Below the pieces are notes generated by a model, which did not search any database, had not been told where the DNA came from, and worked only from the letters and a program-made list of their open reading frames with translations. This document shows, in pieces, positions 36,506-45,895 of a DNA stretch of 64,000 nt; position 1 is the stretch's first letter; the number at the start of each line of letters is the position of its first letter. Source of the stretch: Halobaculum rubrum (lineage in GTDB: Archaea; Halobacteriota; Halobacteria; Halobacteriales; Haloferacaceae); contig NZ_CP082284.1 of assembly GCF_019880225.1 (NCBI RefSeq), positions 1,054,001-1,118,000 of the forward strand. Reading direction: 5' to 3'. Both the position numbers and the translations under genes were made by a program.

Positions 36506-36958
36506 TCAGGCGTCGGGCGAGGAGAGCGAATCGCCCGTCGCGCCCAGATCCCGGTCGATCGCGTCCCGGACGGCCTCGACGGCCGTCGTCACGTTCGCGT
36601 CGGGATCGAGCGTGAGCAGCAGTCCCTCCCGCCCGGTGTACACGCGGACGATCGTGAGGTGCTCCATCCCGGTGGCGACGTACTCGACGCCGCCGCCGAC
36701 GGGGAACAGTTCGTCGACGAACAGCCCGATCTCCGAGAAGTCGATCCCCGCGTAGCGGTGAATCCGGTCGAAGTGGCCCGCCATCTCCTCGTCGTCGGCG
36801 TAGAACGACCGCGTGAACTCGTCGCAATGGACGATATCGTACGTCTCGGCCGTGAACGCGGCGGCGACGTGGAGGTCGGAGTTGTCGTCGATCGCGTCTC
36901 GGATGGCCGCCGTCGCGGCATCGACGTCGAACGAGACGACCTCGTCACCCCCTGTCAT
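36506..36958 (-). CDS. Haloarchaeal hypothetical protein (DUF7522-like)
   Basis: 150 aa. Alpha-beta composition with FDVDAATAAIRDAIDDNSDL, FTAETYDIVHCDEFTRSFY, YADDEEMAGHFDRIHRYAG, GGVEYVATGMEHLTIVRVY and LLLTLDPDANVTTAVEAV. The strand-rich core and the final helix look like a roadblock-type sensor fold, but no function is known. I recall it as DUF7522 (unverified). Convergent with the Rieske gene. Confidence 0.75.
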   Translation of the reverse strand: MTGGDEVVSFDVDAATAAIRDAIDDNSDLHVAAAFTAETYDIVHCDEFTRSFYADDEEMAGHFDRIHRYAGIDFSEIGLFVDELFPVGGGVEYVATGMEHLTIVRVYTGREGLLLTLDPDANVTTAVEAVRDAIDRDLGATGDSLSSPDA

Positions 36959-37100
36959 GGCATCGGATTTCGGCAGATGTGTGAAAATATCGTCGGTCAG
37001 TCATCGAACGTATCAGCGAGGTGTTGTGTCGGTGCGGTCGAACGATGTGCCTCGGCGTTACACGAACTTCTCGGCGACGGAAGTGTCGATCCGAAGGAAG

Positions 37101-37175
37101 TAGCGGGAGGTAGATTTGAACTACCGATCTCCGGGTTATGAGCCCGGCGGAATCTCCTGGCTATCCCATCCCGCT
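37101..37175 (-). tRNA. Initiator tRNA-Met (CAU)
   Basis: Folds as a full cloverleaf of 75 nt including discriminator A, without encoded CCA and without an intron. Acceptor stem AGCGGGA/TCCCGCT begins with an A1:U72 pair; the anticodon stem CCGGG/CCCGG closes a CTCATAA loop (anticodon CAT) with three G:C pairs beside the loop; the T arm reads GGTAGTTCAAATCTACC. A1:U72 and the three G:C pairs mark archaeal initiator tRNA rather than elongator. A CTTACAAG element about 27 nt upstream (near 37199-37206) is a plausible promoter. Confidence 0.95.
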
Positions 37176-37288
37176 ACCGGAGACAAAACGACCGCCGCTT
37201 GTAAGGGTTGTGTTTCACATCCCGCCGCCGTGTGGGAGTTTCCCCCACGATACGCGACCGCACCGAGACGCGACCGCTCGCCGGAGCG

Positions 37289-37738
37289 TCACTCCAGCAC
37301 GCGCCAGGTGAACACGCTCTCGGCGACGTAGTTGACGACCATTCCGACGCCGATGCCGCCGGCCCGGGATATCACGAACCAGAGATCGATCCCGGCGACC
37401 GACACCGGGAGCGCGAGCCCGCGGAACAGCGCCGTGAACACGAGCAGTTGGACGGCGATCCCGCCGGCGCGCACGAGGTTCGACTTCGCGAGCCGGCGAA
37501 GCGTCGGAGCGAGCCCGCCGAGCCCCTCCTCGGCGAACGTCACGCGGTCGTTGAGCAGGAACATCACGACCACCGCCACCTCGATCCCGACGAAGGCGGC
37601 GAGTTCCGGGAACACGCCGAGCTCGCGCAGCGCCGTCGAGGTCGCGATGTCGAAGGCGAAGCCGACGACGCCGACGGAGACGAACTGCCCGATCCGCGTC
37701 CCCGAGGCCAGCGCGGCGAGCGCACCGTCGTCGGTCAT
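37289..37738 (-). CDS. GtrA-family membrane protein
   Basis: 149 aa with four membrane helices in the GtrA pattern: RIGQFVSVGVVGFAFDIATSTALRE, FVGIEVAVVVMFLLNDRVTF, GIAVQLLVFTALFRG and ISRAGGIGVGMVVNYVAESVFTWR. GtrA proteins help move or present polyprenyl-linked sugars across the membrane. Its start overlaps the upstream glycosyltransferase stop (ATGA), so the pair likely works together in cell-surface glycan or glycolipid assembly. Confidence 0.9.
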   Translation of the reverse strand: MTDDGALAALASGTRIGQFVSVGVVGFAFDIATSTALRELGVFPELAAFVGIEVAVVVMFLLNDRVTFAEEGLGGLAPTLRRLAKSNLVRAGGIAVQLLVFTALFRGLALPVSVAGIDLWFVISRAGGIGVGMVVNYVAESVFTWRVLE

Positions 37739-38646
37739 CGCGACTCGGTCCCGTCGGTTTCGCGGCCGTCGACGGCGGTCTCCACGCCGGTGCCGCGGTC
37801 GGCCGTAGCTCTCGGGGTCGCACTCCCGTCGCTCACGGCGCCGCTGTCGTCGGACCGGTCGATCAGTGCGACGCCGTCCTCGCGGTCGATCAGGCGGTGG
37901 AGCCGGTCGTCGCGGATGAGTCGCGCGCGGTGGCGCGCCACCAACAGCCCGCGCCCCATGTCGAGCGTGTCGCCGACGGGCGACACCGTCGACCCGGGCT
38001 GGTCCTCCCACGCGATCGGCACCTCCGCGATCCGGTAGTCCAGCGCCGCCGCGACGGCGACGAGTTCGATGTCCCACGCGAACCCCGGCTCGTACAGGTG
38101 GTCGCGGACGCGCTCCCACGCCGTCGCCGTGATCGCCTTCGCGCCGCACTGGTAGTCGTACAGCTCCGCGTCCAACAGGCGGCGGGCGATCCACGCGAAC
38201 CCGTCGCCGAGGAACCGCCGGGCGAACGTCTGGTGGGATCGAACCACGGAATCCGGGTGGCGCCGCGACCCCGCCGCGAGGGCGGCGTCGCCGTCGCACG
38301 TGGGGGCGATCACGTCCGCCAGCGACGCCGCCGGAGTGGCACCGTCGGCGTCTGCGAAGGCGTACACGTCCGTCGAGAGCGCCTCGAACCCGGCGGTGAC
38401 GGCCGCTCCCTTCCCGCGGCGGCGGCGGACGACGCGGCAGTCCACCTCGTCCGGGAGATCGAAGGGCACGGAAGCGTCGGATGCGGCGGCGGAGTCGGCG
38501 TCCACGCTGTCGGCGCCGTCCGGGAGGTCGAGTTCGACGCGGAGCTCGGCGGGGTCGATCGTCTCGCGGATCGCACGGAGGTACGTCCGGAGCCGACCGG
38601 GGTCCGGATGGTAGGCGGGGACGACGACGCCGACGGTCGGCTGCAT
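37735..38646 (-). CDS. Family 2 glycosyltransferase (polyprenyl-phosphate type)
   Basis: 303 aa. GT-A fold: VGVVVPAYHPDPGRLRTYLRA, VVRRRRGKGAAVTAGFEALSTDVYAFADADGATPA (DxD-like) and the acceptor-site region DYQCGAKAITATAWERVRDHLYEPGFAWDIELVAVA with the ED/Q-x-x-RW-like part reduced to VPIAWEDQPGSTVSP. This matches dolichyl-phosphate glucose/mannose synthases. An acidic C-terminal tail of about 55 residues is unrelated. It forms a two-gene operon with the GtrA protein. Confidence 0.9.
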   Translation of the reverse strand: MQPTVGVVVPAYHPDPGRLRTYLRAIRETIDPAELRVELDLPDGADSVDADSAAASDASVPFDLPDEVDCRVVRRRRGKGAAVTAGFEALSTDVYAFADADGATPAASLADVIAPTCDGDAALAAGSRRHPDSVVRSHQTFARRFLGDGFAWIARRLLDAELYDYQCGAKAITATAWERVRDHLYEPGFAWDIELVAVAAALDYRIAEVPIAWEDQPGSTVSPVGDTLDMGRGLLVARHRARLIRDDRLHRLIDREDGVALIDRSDDSGAVSDGSATPRATADRGTGVETAVDGRETDGTESR

Positions 38647-38697
38647 GGGGGTGGCTTCCGCGCGGTCGGGTAAAAACGGTGCGAACGTGGTCGGCGC

Positions 38698-38967
38698 CTA
38701 CCGCCGAAGGATCGACCCGACCAGCACGAGCAGTCCGAGGAACGCGACCACCGTGAACACGGGGAGCATGGTCGCGTCGGTCCCCTGAGGAAGCGTTCCC
38801 CCGGCGACCAGCGTTTGGACGGCGAGGTTGCCCGCGACCGCACCGACGAGCGCGAGTCCGCCGACGATCGGCAGCCGACTGCCGCCGAAGGCCGCCCCGT
38901 CGTCGATCGCGTCCGCCTCGGCTCCGTCGGTCCCATCGTCGCCGGGAGTCGTATCCTGACGTGGCAC
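38698..38967 (-). CDS. Small two-helix membrane protein, hypothetical
   Basis: 89 aa from GTG. An Asp/Gly-rich N-terminus of about 30 residues is followed by two hydrophobic helices (RLPIVGGLALVGAVAGNLAV and MLPVFTVVAFLGLLVLVGSIL) and a basic end (RR). No known domain. It sits 51 bp upstream of the GT2 gene on the same strand and may belong to the same membrane-glycan group. Confidence 0.65.
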   Translation of the reverse strand: MPRQDTTPGDDGTDGAEADAIDDGAAFGGSRLPIVGGLALVGAVAGNLAVQTLVAGGTLPQGTDATMLPVFTVVAFLGLLVLVGSILRR

Positions 38968-39093
38968 ACGCTCACTCGGGGCGGTCGACGCTTAGTGGTT
39001 GGTATCGGGGCGGCGAGAGCGGGACGCACGCCGCGGGCGACGGAGCGGGGCGGAGGGAAAGGAACTTACCCCGGCGGCGACCCGTGGGAAGCG

Positions 39094-41484
39094 ATGGAGT
39101 ACGGTCTCGTCGTCCGCTGGCTCGTGGTCCTCCTCGCGCTCGGCGCCGTCGGCGTCCCGATCGCCGCCCGACTGTTCCCGCGGTCGGCGACGCGGGGCGC
39201 GGGGTTCGGGCTGCCCGTCGCCGCGCTGATACTGGGCCTCGCTACCTTCTGGATCGGCCGCGTGGCGTTCGGTCCGGTCGCGCTCATCGCCGGCCTGCTG
39301 GTCCTGCTCGGGCTCGCCGCGCTCGCGACGGTCGATCGCGGGGCGCTCCGCGACGGAACCGTCGCGCTCGACGGGGACGCCCTCGATCGGCTGCCCGACC
39401 GGGGCGTCGTCGCCGAGACGGCCGCGGTGTTCGCGGTCGCGTTCCTGTTCGTCGTCCTGATCCGCGCGTTCGACCCCGGCGTCGACCCGAGCGCGGGCGA
39501 GAAGTTCCTCGATTACGGCATCCTCAAGTCGCTGCTGCGGGCCGGAACGCTCCCGCCGGAGGACATGTGGTTCGCCGGCGAGCCGGTGCGCTACTACTAC
39601 GGCGGCCACCTGCTCGCGGCGCTGTTCACGACGCTGACGGCGACGCCGGCGCGCTTCGGCTACAACCTCGCGCTCGCGGGCTTTTACGCGATGCTCGTGA
39701 CGGCCGTCTACGACCTCGCGGGGTCGGTCGCCGCGAGCCGCGGACGCTCGCGCCGAACCGCCGGGGTGCTCGCGGCGTTTTTCGTCGGGATCGCGGGGAA
39801 CCTGCACACCGCCGGCTGGGTGTTCGTCCGCGCGCTCCCGTCCGGCCTCCGGGGCTCGGTCGCCGGCGCCTTCGGGCTCGACGCGACCGAACTCGTCACG
39901 CGGGAGTTCTCCTACTGGACCGCCAGCCGCATCATCCCCCGGACGATCAACGAGTTCCCGCTGTTCGCGTGGCTCAACGGCGACCTCCACGCGCACATGA
40001 CGATGACGCCGTTCCTCCTGCTCGGGGCGGCACTCGCGTTCGCGCTGTATCGCACGCCCGCTTCGGAGCCGCGCCGCCGGCGACTCCTCCTGTTCGGCGC
40101 CGTCCCGCTCGTGGGCGGCTTTCAGGTCGTGCTCGACACGTGGAGCTTCCCGAGCGTGTTCGGGCTCGCGTGGCTGGCGGTGGCGGCCGCGCCGGCGGCG
40201 CCGCGGACACTGCTCCCCGCCTCGCTCCGGGGCCGCCTCGACGCGCGGCTCGACGGCGACGACGCCGACGCTCGACTGCCCGCGGAACTCGCCCGTCCCG
40301 TCGTCGCGGCCGCGCTCGTCGCGGGCGCCGGACTGCTCGCGGTCGCCGTGGCCGCGCCGTTCCTGCTCGTCGCCGTCGCCGGCGGCGGGAGCGAGCGCGA
40401 GCTCGCGGTGTTACCTCTCGAGATGCGCTCGTCGCTGGGTAGGCTGCTCGTCGTCCACGGCGCCTTCCTCGCGACGTTTTTCGTCGGGCTGCTCGGTGCT
40501 GTCGGCCGAGAGCGCCCCCTAACGGTGATCGCCGGCGCCGTCGCGCTGACGCTCGCCGGCATGGCCGTCGGGCTGCCGGCGCTCGGGCTCTTCGGCGTCC
40601 TACTGGTCGCCGGCTGGGTCGCGCTCCGGACCGACCGCGCGGGCTTCGAGACGGTGTTGATCGTCGGCGGCGCGGGACTGGCGCTCGTGGTCGAACTCGT
40701 CTACCTGAACGAGCAGGCCGGCCCCGGGCGGATGAACACCGTGTTCAAGACGTACGCGCAGGTGTGGCCGCTGTGGGCCGCCGCCGCGGGCGTCGTTCTC
40801 GCCGGGATCTTGGAGGCCGTGCCCCGCCCGGACGCCTCGATACTGTGGCCGAGCTCGGGCACGCGCGACGTGGCGGCGGCGATGTTCGTCGCCGTCCTGG
40901 TCGTGTCGACGGGGATGTACGCCGCCTTCGCCCTCCCGGCGCACGTGGACGAGGGGTATCCCGACGAGCCGACGCTCGACGGCACGCACTTCGTCGGCGC
41001 GTTCCATCCCAGCGAGGAGCGCGCGATCGACTGGCTGGACGCCCGCGAGGGCCAGCCCGCGATCCTCTCGGCGCCGGCGACGAGCGTGTACCCCGGCGCG
41101 GAGTCCAGGTACGGCCACTCGCCGACGATGTACCGGTGGGACGCGAGCCCCGCCGCGAGCCTCACCGGCCTGCCGACGGTCGCCGGCTGGCACCACGAGG
41201 TCGGCTATCGGGGTCCCGAGGCGTACTTCGCGCGGGTCCGCGCGGTCGACGACGCGTACACGTCGCGGGCGGCCGCCGTCGAGGCGTTCCGCGAGCACGA
41301 CGTGCGCTACGTGTGGGTCGGCCCCGCCGAGCGCGAGCGCTACGACGGCCGCGGCATGATCGACTTCGCGTCCATCGACGGCGTCGAGGTGGTCGAGGCG
41401 GCCTCGACGCCGTCGGTGACGGTGTTCGAAGTGACGGAGGCGGAGCTGCCGGCGTCGTCGTCGCTGCGGGACGACGAGAACTGA
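39094..41484 (+). CDS. Large DUF2298 membrane protein
   Basis: 796 aa with about sixteen or more membrane helices. DUF2298 motifs are clear: RAFDPGVDPSAGEKFLDYGILKSLLRAGTLPPEDMWFAGEPVRYYYGGHL, the aromatic YWTASRIIPRTINEFPLFAWLNGDLHAHM, LNEQAGPGRMNTVFKTYAQVWPLW and, near the end, a soluble region with PTMYRWDASPAASL and AGWHHEVGYRGPEAYF. The family resembles GT-C glycosyltransferases and is thought to act on polyprenyl-linked sugars outside the membrane; no reaction is proven. Start at MEYGLVVRW. Divergent from the small membrane protein. Confidence 0.9.
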   Translation: MEYGLVVRWLVVLLALGAVGVPIAARLFPRSATRGAGFGLPVAALILGLATFWIGRVAFGPVALIAGLLVLLGLAALATVDRGALRDGTVALDGDALDRLPDRGVVAETAAVFAVAFLFVVLIRAFDPGVDPSAGEKFLDYGILKSLLRAGTLPPEDMWFAGEPVRYYYGGHLLAALFTTLTATPARFGYNLALAGFYAMLVTAVYDLAGSVAASRGRSRRTAGVLAAFFVGIAGNLHTAGWVFVRALPSGLRGSVAGAFGLDATELVTREFSYWTASRIIPRTINEFPLFAWLNGDLHAHMTMTPFLLLGAALAFALYRTPASEPRRRRLLLFGAVPLVGGFQVVLDTWSFPSVFGLAWLAVAAAPAAPRTLLPASLRGRLDARLDGDDADARLPAELARPVVAAALVAGAGLLAVAVAAPFLLVAVAGGGSERELAVLPLEMRSSLGRLLVVHGAFLATFFVGLLGAVGRERPLTVIAGAVALTLAGMAVGLPALGLFGVLLVAGWVALRTDRAGFETVLIVGGAGLALVVELVYLNEQAGPGRMNTVFKTYAQVWPLWAAAAGVVLAGILEAVPRPDASILWPSSGTRDVAAAMFVAVLVVSTGMYAAFALPAHVDEGYPDEPTLDGTHFVGAFHPSEERAIDWLDAREGQPAILSAPATSVYPGAESRYGHSPTMYRWDASPAASLTGLPTVAGWHHEVGYRGPEAYFARVRAVDDAYTSRAAAVEAFREHDVRYVWVGPAERERYDGRGMIDFASIDGVEVVEAASTPSVTVFEVTEAELPASSSLRDDEN

Positions 41485-41515
41485 CGGAGAAGATCGGGGC
41501 GGGGTTAGCGGACTC

Positions 41516-41782
41516 TCAAACGTTGAGGTCGCCGCCGGACTTGACGATGTCCAGCGCCTCGCCGTCGATCGTGTCGACCTCCAGCCAGTGGGGGACGTAC
41601 GTCTTCGTCTCGAAGTCCTCGCGCTCGTCGTCGGTGCCGATGGTGCACCACAGCTGCGGCTCGTCGGGGCCGTGGTAGTCGCCCTGCCGCTGAATGGAGA
41701 AGACGCGCATCTCCTCGCCGTCGTACTCGATGATACCGTCCTTGCGCAGGCCGGGATCCCCGTGGACGATGAGCTTCTTCAT
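41516..41782 (-). CDS. HAH_0734 family protein
   Basis: 88 aa: MKKLIVHGDPGLRKDGIIEY, EEMRVFSIQRQGDYHGP, QLWCTIGTDDEREDFET and YVPHWLEVDTIDGEAL. This is a conserved small haloarchaeal protein of unknown function; the sequence matches what I know as the HAH_0734 family. Rich in beta strands, no membrane helix, no metal cluster. Convergent with the DUF2298 gene. Confidence 0.85.
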   Translation of the reverse strand: MKKLIVHGDPGLRKDGIIEYDGEEMRVFSIQRQGDYHGPDEPQLWCTIGTDDEREDFETKTYVPHWLEVDTIDGEALDIVKSGGDLNV

Positions 41783-41912
41783 GCGCCCGGCTTGGCGGGT
41801 TCATACACTAAGGGTTTCGATGGCGCGCGTCTTCAGGCGCCGCGGCGGCGTGATGACACCGACGTGGCAGCGACGACGCAGCGTCGACGACTGGACGACA
41901 ACGGGGCGACGA

Positions 41913-42737
41913 CTACCCGCCGAGATACAGCCGCGACACGTCGGGGTTGTCGAGCAGCGCGTCCGCCTCGTCGGCGTACGCGACGGTCCCCTGATCGAGC
42001 ACGTAGCCCGAGTCGGAGATGGACAGCCCCTTGCGGGCGTTCTGCTCGACCATCAGGATCGCCGTCCCGAGGTCGTTGACCGCGAGCACGTCGTCGAACA
42101 CCTCGTCGGCGGTGTTGGGCGCCAGGCCCGCCGACGGCTCGTCGATCAGCAGCACGTCCGGCTCCATCACGAGCGCGCGCGCGAACGCCAGCACCTGCCG
42201 CTGACCGCCCGAGAGCGTCCTTGCTTTCGCGTTCCGCTTCTCCGTGAGGATCGGGAACCGGTCGTACAGTTGGTCGATCACCGGTCCGAGGTCGTCGTCG
42301 CGGGCGACGCCGCCCATGCGGAGGTTCTCCTCGATCGTGAGGCTCCCGAACACGTTCTCGGTCTGGGGGACGTAGCCGATCCCCTCGCGGACGATCTCCT
42401 CGGGAGCCAGCCCGCCGATGTCGTCGCCGCGGTAGCGGACGTGCCCCGACCACGGCGTCAACAGCCCGAACACCGTCTTCAGCACCGTCGACTTGCCGGC
42501 GCCGTTCGGCCCGATGAGACACGCGACCTCGCCGGCCGACAGCGACAGCGAGAGGTCGTCGAGCACCTGCACGTCCCCGTAGCCGCTGTCGACGTGCTCC
42601 ACCGAGAGCACGGTCTCCTCGGTGGCGGTGTCGCCGGCGGCGGCAGCGGTGCCGTCGCCTGCGACGTTTTCGTTGTCGTCTCCGCCGCCGTCCCCGGCGT
42701 CGCCGTCGGTCGCGGACGAGGTCGGTCGATCGCTCAT
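41913..42737 (-). CDS. livF: ABC transporter ATP-binding protein LivF
   Basis: 274 aa. Walker A IGPNGAGKSTVLKTVFGLL, Q-loop VPQTENVFGSLTIEENLRMGG, signature LSGGQRQVLAFARAL, Walker B VLLIDEPSAGLAP and H-loop region MVEQNA. The order and lack of the usual His (MVEQN) match the LivF branch of amino-acid uptake ATPases. An N-terminal acidic Gly-rich tail of about 40 residues is dispensable-looking. Overlaps livG by ATGA; last gene of the five-gene transporter operon. Confidence 0.93.
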   Translation of the reverse strand: MSDRPTSSATDGDAGDGGGDDNENVAGDGTAAAAGDTATEETVLSVEHVDSGYGDVQVLDDLSLSLSAGEVACLIGPNGAGKSTVLKTVFGLLTPWSGHVRYRGDDIGGLAPEEIVREGIGYVPQTENVFGSLTIEENLRMGGVARDDDLGPVIDQLYDRFPILTEKRNAKARTLSGGQRQVLAFARALVMEPDVLLIDEPSAGLAPNTADEVFDDVLAVNDLGTAILMVEQNARKGLSISDSGYVLDQGTVAYADEADALLDNPDVSRLYLGG

Positions 42738-43555
42738 TCGCCCGGCCCTCCGAGGTAGGCGTCGATGACGCGGTCGTCGTTACGGACGGCGTCGGGCGTT
42801 CCCTCGACGAGGACGCTTCCCTGGTCGAGAACGACGATCGGGTCGGCGAGGTTCATGATGAACTCCATGTCGTGTTCGATGATGCACAGCGTGACGCCCT
42901 CCTCGTTGAGGCGGGCGATATGGTCGCGCAGTTTGTTCGCGAGGGTCGGGTTGACGCCCGCGACCGGTTCGTCCAGCAAGAGCAGTTCGGGCTCGGCGAG
43001 CATCGCCCGCGCGAGCTCCACCAGCTTCAGCTGCCCGCCCGAGAGGTCGGTCGCGGGCTGGGTCGCGAGGTGGTCGATCTCGAATCGCTCCAGCATGCGC
43101 TGGGCGTCCTCGATGTTGCGCGTCTCCGCGGCCTCGACCTCCCCGGGGCTCGTGAACAGCTTCACGAACGACTCGCCGGGCTGGCGCTGCGGCCCGACGA
43201 GCATCGCCTCGCGGACGGTCATTCCCTCCAACGTGCGGGGCGTCTGGAACGTCCGGATGAGCCCCTCGTCGGCGACCTCGTGGGGTTCGGCGCCGGTCAC
43301 GTCGACCCCGTTGACCGTGACGGTGCCCCCGTCGGGCTCGTAGAAGCCCGAGACGAGGTTGAAGATCGTCGACTTGCCGGCGCCGTTCGGGCCGATGAGG
43401 CCCGTAACCGTCCCTCGCTCGACGGCGAAGGAGGCGTCGTCGGTGGCGACGAGGCCGCCGAACGTCTTCCGGAGCCCGTCGACGCGCAACACGACGTCCT
43501 CCTTGTCGAGGTTCGGACCGTCGGTCAGCGCGGGCGTCCGTTCGCCCTCACTCAT
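42734..43555 (-). CDS. livG: ABC transporter ATP-binding protein LivG
   Basis: 273 aa. Walker A LIGPNGAGKSTIFNLVSGFYEPD, TFQTPRTLEGMTVREAMLVG, signature DLSGGQLKLVELARAML, Walker B LLLLDEPVAGVNP and CIIEHDMEFIMNLADPI. Start at MSEGERTPAL, overlapping the livM end by 8 bp; a start three codons upstream is possible. Forms the ATPase heterodimer with LivF. Confidence 0.93.
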   Translation of the reverse strand: MSEGERTPALTDGPNLDKEDVVLRVDGLRKTFGGLVATDDASFAVERGTVTGLIGPNGAGKSTIFNLVSGFYEPDGGTVTVNGVDVTGAEPHEVADEGLIRTFQTPRTLEGMTVREAMLVGPQRQPGESFVKLFTSPGEVEAAETRNIEDAQRMLERFEIDHLATQPATDLSGGQLKLVELARAMLAEPELLLLDEPVAGVNPTLANKLRDHIARLNEEGVTLCIIEHDMEFIMNLADPIVVLDQGSVLVEGTPDAVRNDDRVIDAYLGGPGE

Positions 43556-44945
43556 CGTCCTCACCTCCGTTTCGGGCCGCGGGATCGTCGGGCTCCGCGT
43601 CGGAGTCGGAGCCGGTCTCGGGCGCGCCCGCGGCGGCGTCCTCCGTGACCGTCTCGCGGGGGTCCGTCTCGCCCGGTCCCGCCGAGGCGGCGACCGACGC
43701 CGGCCAGATGAGTTCCCGCTGGGGCGGGAGCACGCCCTGGGGGCGGAACCGCATGACGAGGATGATCAGCAGGCCGACCGCGAGCAGCCGCGTCGACGCG
43801 AAGTTGTTCACGACCGTCGCGTACGTGCTCGTCACGAGCGGCAGGTCCAGCGGGAACGACGCCGGCAACACCTCCCCGAGGAAGCGGGTCCCCTCGCGGA
43901 TGGCGATGACGACGAAGCCGCCGAAGATCGCCCCGCGGTTCGAGCCGCTCCCGCCGAGGATCACCGCGATCCACACGTAGAACGTGTTGATCGGCTCCAG
44001 GTTCCCCGGGCTGACGAACAGGTTCAGGTGCGCGTAGAACACGCCCGCCAGCGCCATGATCACGCTCCCGAGCACGAACGACTGCATCTTGAACGCGTAG
44101 GTGTCCTTCCCCAGTGCCTCCGCGAGGTCCTCGTCCGAGCGGATCGTCCGAAGCACGCGCCCCCACGGCGAGCGATGAACCCGGCGAAGGACGGCGAAGA
44201 CGACGGCGACCATCGCGAGCACGAGCCCGACGTTCAACAGCGCCTGCCAGAACGGCGCCCCGAGCGTGAACCCGAGCAGCCGCGTGGACCCGAGTCCCGG
44301 GACCGCCACTTCGTGGACTTGGACCCCGGGCAACGTCTGCGGGAGCGTTCCCAGCACCGGCCAGCCGTCGAAGAACCCCGGGAGGCCACGAAGGCCGGCG
44401 CTCCCGTTGGTCACGCCGCGCTGGTTCAAGAACAGCAGGCGGACGACCTCCGCGAGCCCGAGCGACGCGATAGCGAGGTAGTCGGCGCGCAGGCGCAGCG
44501 TCGGGATCCCGATGGCGACGGCGACGACCGCCGCGAGCGCCACCGCGACCAGCAGGCCGAGCACGGTGAGCGGGAGGAGGCCGTAGAGGCGAGCCCCCGA
44601 GACCCACACCAGCTCCACGCCGGCGAGGCTGAACTGCCATCCGTCAGCCCCGATCGGGGAGTTGTCGGCGGTGAGCAGCGCCGTGCCGTACGCGCCGATC
44701 CCGAAGAACGCCGCGACCGAGAAGTTGATCAGCCCGGTGTACCCCCACTGCACGTTCAGCCCGAACGACAGCAGGACGTACATCCCGACGAGGCCGACGA
44801 GATACAGGAAGTACGTCGGCGCGAGCCCGCCGGTGACGAGGCCGAACAGCAGCAGCGCCGCCAGCAGGACGACGAATCCCACGACGCCCTGTTCGGCGCG
44901 AGTGAGGTCCGCGAACCGTCCGCGGGCTGCGTCCACGGCGCTCAC
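43548..44945 (-). CDS. livM: ABC transporter permease LivM
   Basis: About 465 aa from GTG in a GTGA overlap with livH. Around nine to ten membrane helices: LSFGLNVQWGYTGLINFSVAAFFGIGAYG, IGIPTLRLRADYLAIASLGLAEVVRL, the EAA-like loop RTIRSDEDLAEALGKDTYAFKMQSFVLGSVIMALAG and VILGGSGSNRGAIFGGFVVI. The acidic cytoplasmic tail of about 55 residues is a halophile addition. Pairs with LivH in the membrane channel. Confidence 0.93.
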   Translation of the reverse strand: MSAVDAARGRFADLTRAEQGVVGFVVLLAALLLFGLVTGGLAPTYFLYLVGLVGMYVLLSFGLNVQWGYTGLINFSVAAFFGIGAYGTALLTADNSPIGADGWQFSLAGVELVWVSGARLYGLLPLTVLGLLVAVALAAVVAVAIGIPTLRLRADYLAIASLGLAEVVRLLFLNQRGVTNGSAGLRGLPGFFDGWPVLGTLPQTLPGVQVHEVAVPGLGSTRLLGFTLGAPFWQALLNVGLVLAMVAVVFAVLRRVHRSPWGRVLRTIRSDEDLAEALGKDTYAFKMQSFVLGSVIMALAGVFYAHLNLFVSPGNLEPINTFYVWIAVILGGSGSNRGAIFGGFVVIAIREGTRFLGEVLPASFPLDLPLVTSTYATVVNNFASTRLLAVGLLIILVMRFRPQGVLPPQRELIWPASVAASAGPGETDPRETVTEDAAAGAPETGSDSDAEPDDPAARNGGEDDE

Positions 44946-45889
44946 GTCGCCTCCTCCCCGGCGATGCCGGACGGTCGCACGAGCAGCACGGCGACCATGA
45001 TGAGGAACACGATGGCGTTCGCGTACTCGATGCCGATGGGGATGCCGAAGCTCTCGGGGACGAACGGGATCTCCTGTCCGAGCCGCGGGAGGATCGGGGT
45101 CAGTTGGTTGATCATTCCGATGAGGAAGCCGCCGACCATCGCGCCGTAGACGGAGCCGATCCCGCCGAGGATGACGGCCGCGAACACGACTAGGAGGATA
45201 TTGAATCCCATCCGGGGCGAGATGTTGTTGTAGAGCCCGAGGAAGACGCCGCCGGCGCCGGCGAGTCCGGCGCCGATGACCCACGTCCAGATCTCGATCC
45301 GGTCGGTCCGGATCCCCGAGACGCGTGCCAGCGAGGGGTTGTCAGCCGTCGCGCGCATCTTCCGGCCGAGGTCAGTGTACTGGAGCAGGGCGTGGAGCCC
45401 GGCGACCAGCACGGCGGCGCTGCCGACGATCGCCACGTCGTGGAGCGTCATCCGGATCCCGTACGGGAGCAGCGCCTCGATCGGTCGCAACAGCGGGATC
45501 TGGAACTCGACGAACCCGGTTCCGAAGCCGAGTTGGATGATCGCGCGATACACGAACGCGACCCCGATAGACGTGATGAGCAGCCCGATCGAGCCGATAT
45601 CGAGCGGCTCGTAGACGATCTTGTGGGTGAGCACCGCGACCGCCGCGGCGACCGCGACGCCGACGACCAGCGCGAGGAAGAAGCCGAGCGGCAGTCCGAG
45701 CACCTCCGCGCCGAGCGTGCCCACGAAGCCGAACGTCACCAGCGCGGTGTAGGCGCCGACGGTCATCGTGTCGCCGTGGGCGAAGTTGGCGAAGTTCGCG
45801 ATCGAGTACACCAACGAGAGCCCGATGCTGGACAACACGATGATGCTGCTGAACACGAGCCCGTTCGCCAGATATTCGAGAACCGACAT
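44942..45889 (-). CDS. livH: ABC transporter permease LivH
   Basis: 315 aa, about eight membrane helices. Family motifs: SSIGLSLVYSIANFANFAHGDTMTVGAY, QFGTGFVEFQI-like region, the EAA loop MRATADNPSLARVSGIRTDRIEIWTWVIGAGLAGAGGVFLG and VVFAAVILGGIGSVYGAMVGG. Located 6 bp after the binding-protein gene and overlapping livM by 4 bp. Confidence 0.93.
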   Translation of the reverse strand: MSVLEYLANGLVFSSIIVLSSIGLSLVYSIANFANFAHGDTMTVGAYTALVTFGFVGTLGAEVLGLPLGFFLALVVGVAVAAAVAVLTHKIVYEPLDIGSIGLLITSIGVAFVYRAIIQLGFGTGFVEFQIPLLRPIEALLPYGIRMTLHDVAIVGSAAVLVAGLHALLQYTDLGRKMRATADNPSLARVSGIRTDRIEIWTWVIGAGLAGAGGVFLGLYNNISPRMGFNILLVVFAAVILGGIGSVYGAMVGGFLIGMINQLTPILPRLGQEIPFVPESFGIPIGIEYANAIVFLIMVAVLLVRPSGIAGEEAT

Positions 45890-45895
45890 CGAGGG

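Noticed and set aside
37101-37175. tRNA as integration site of a mobile element
   Set aside because: No integrase, no displaced tRNA 3' copy and ordinary housekeeping genes on both sides.
38992-39996. Minus-strand open frame opposite the DUF2298 gene
   Set aside because: Arg/Glu/Asp-rich without any hydrophobic core or motif, whereas the plus strand encodes the membrane protein.
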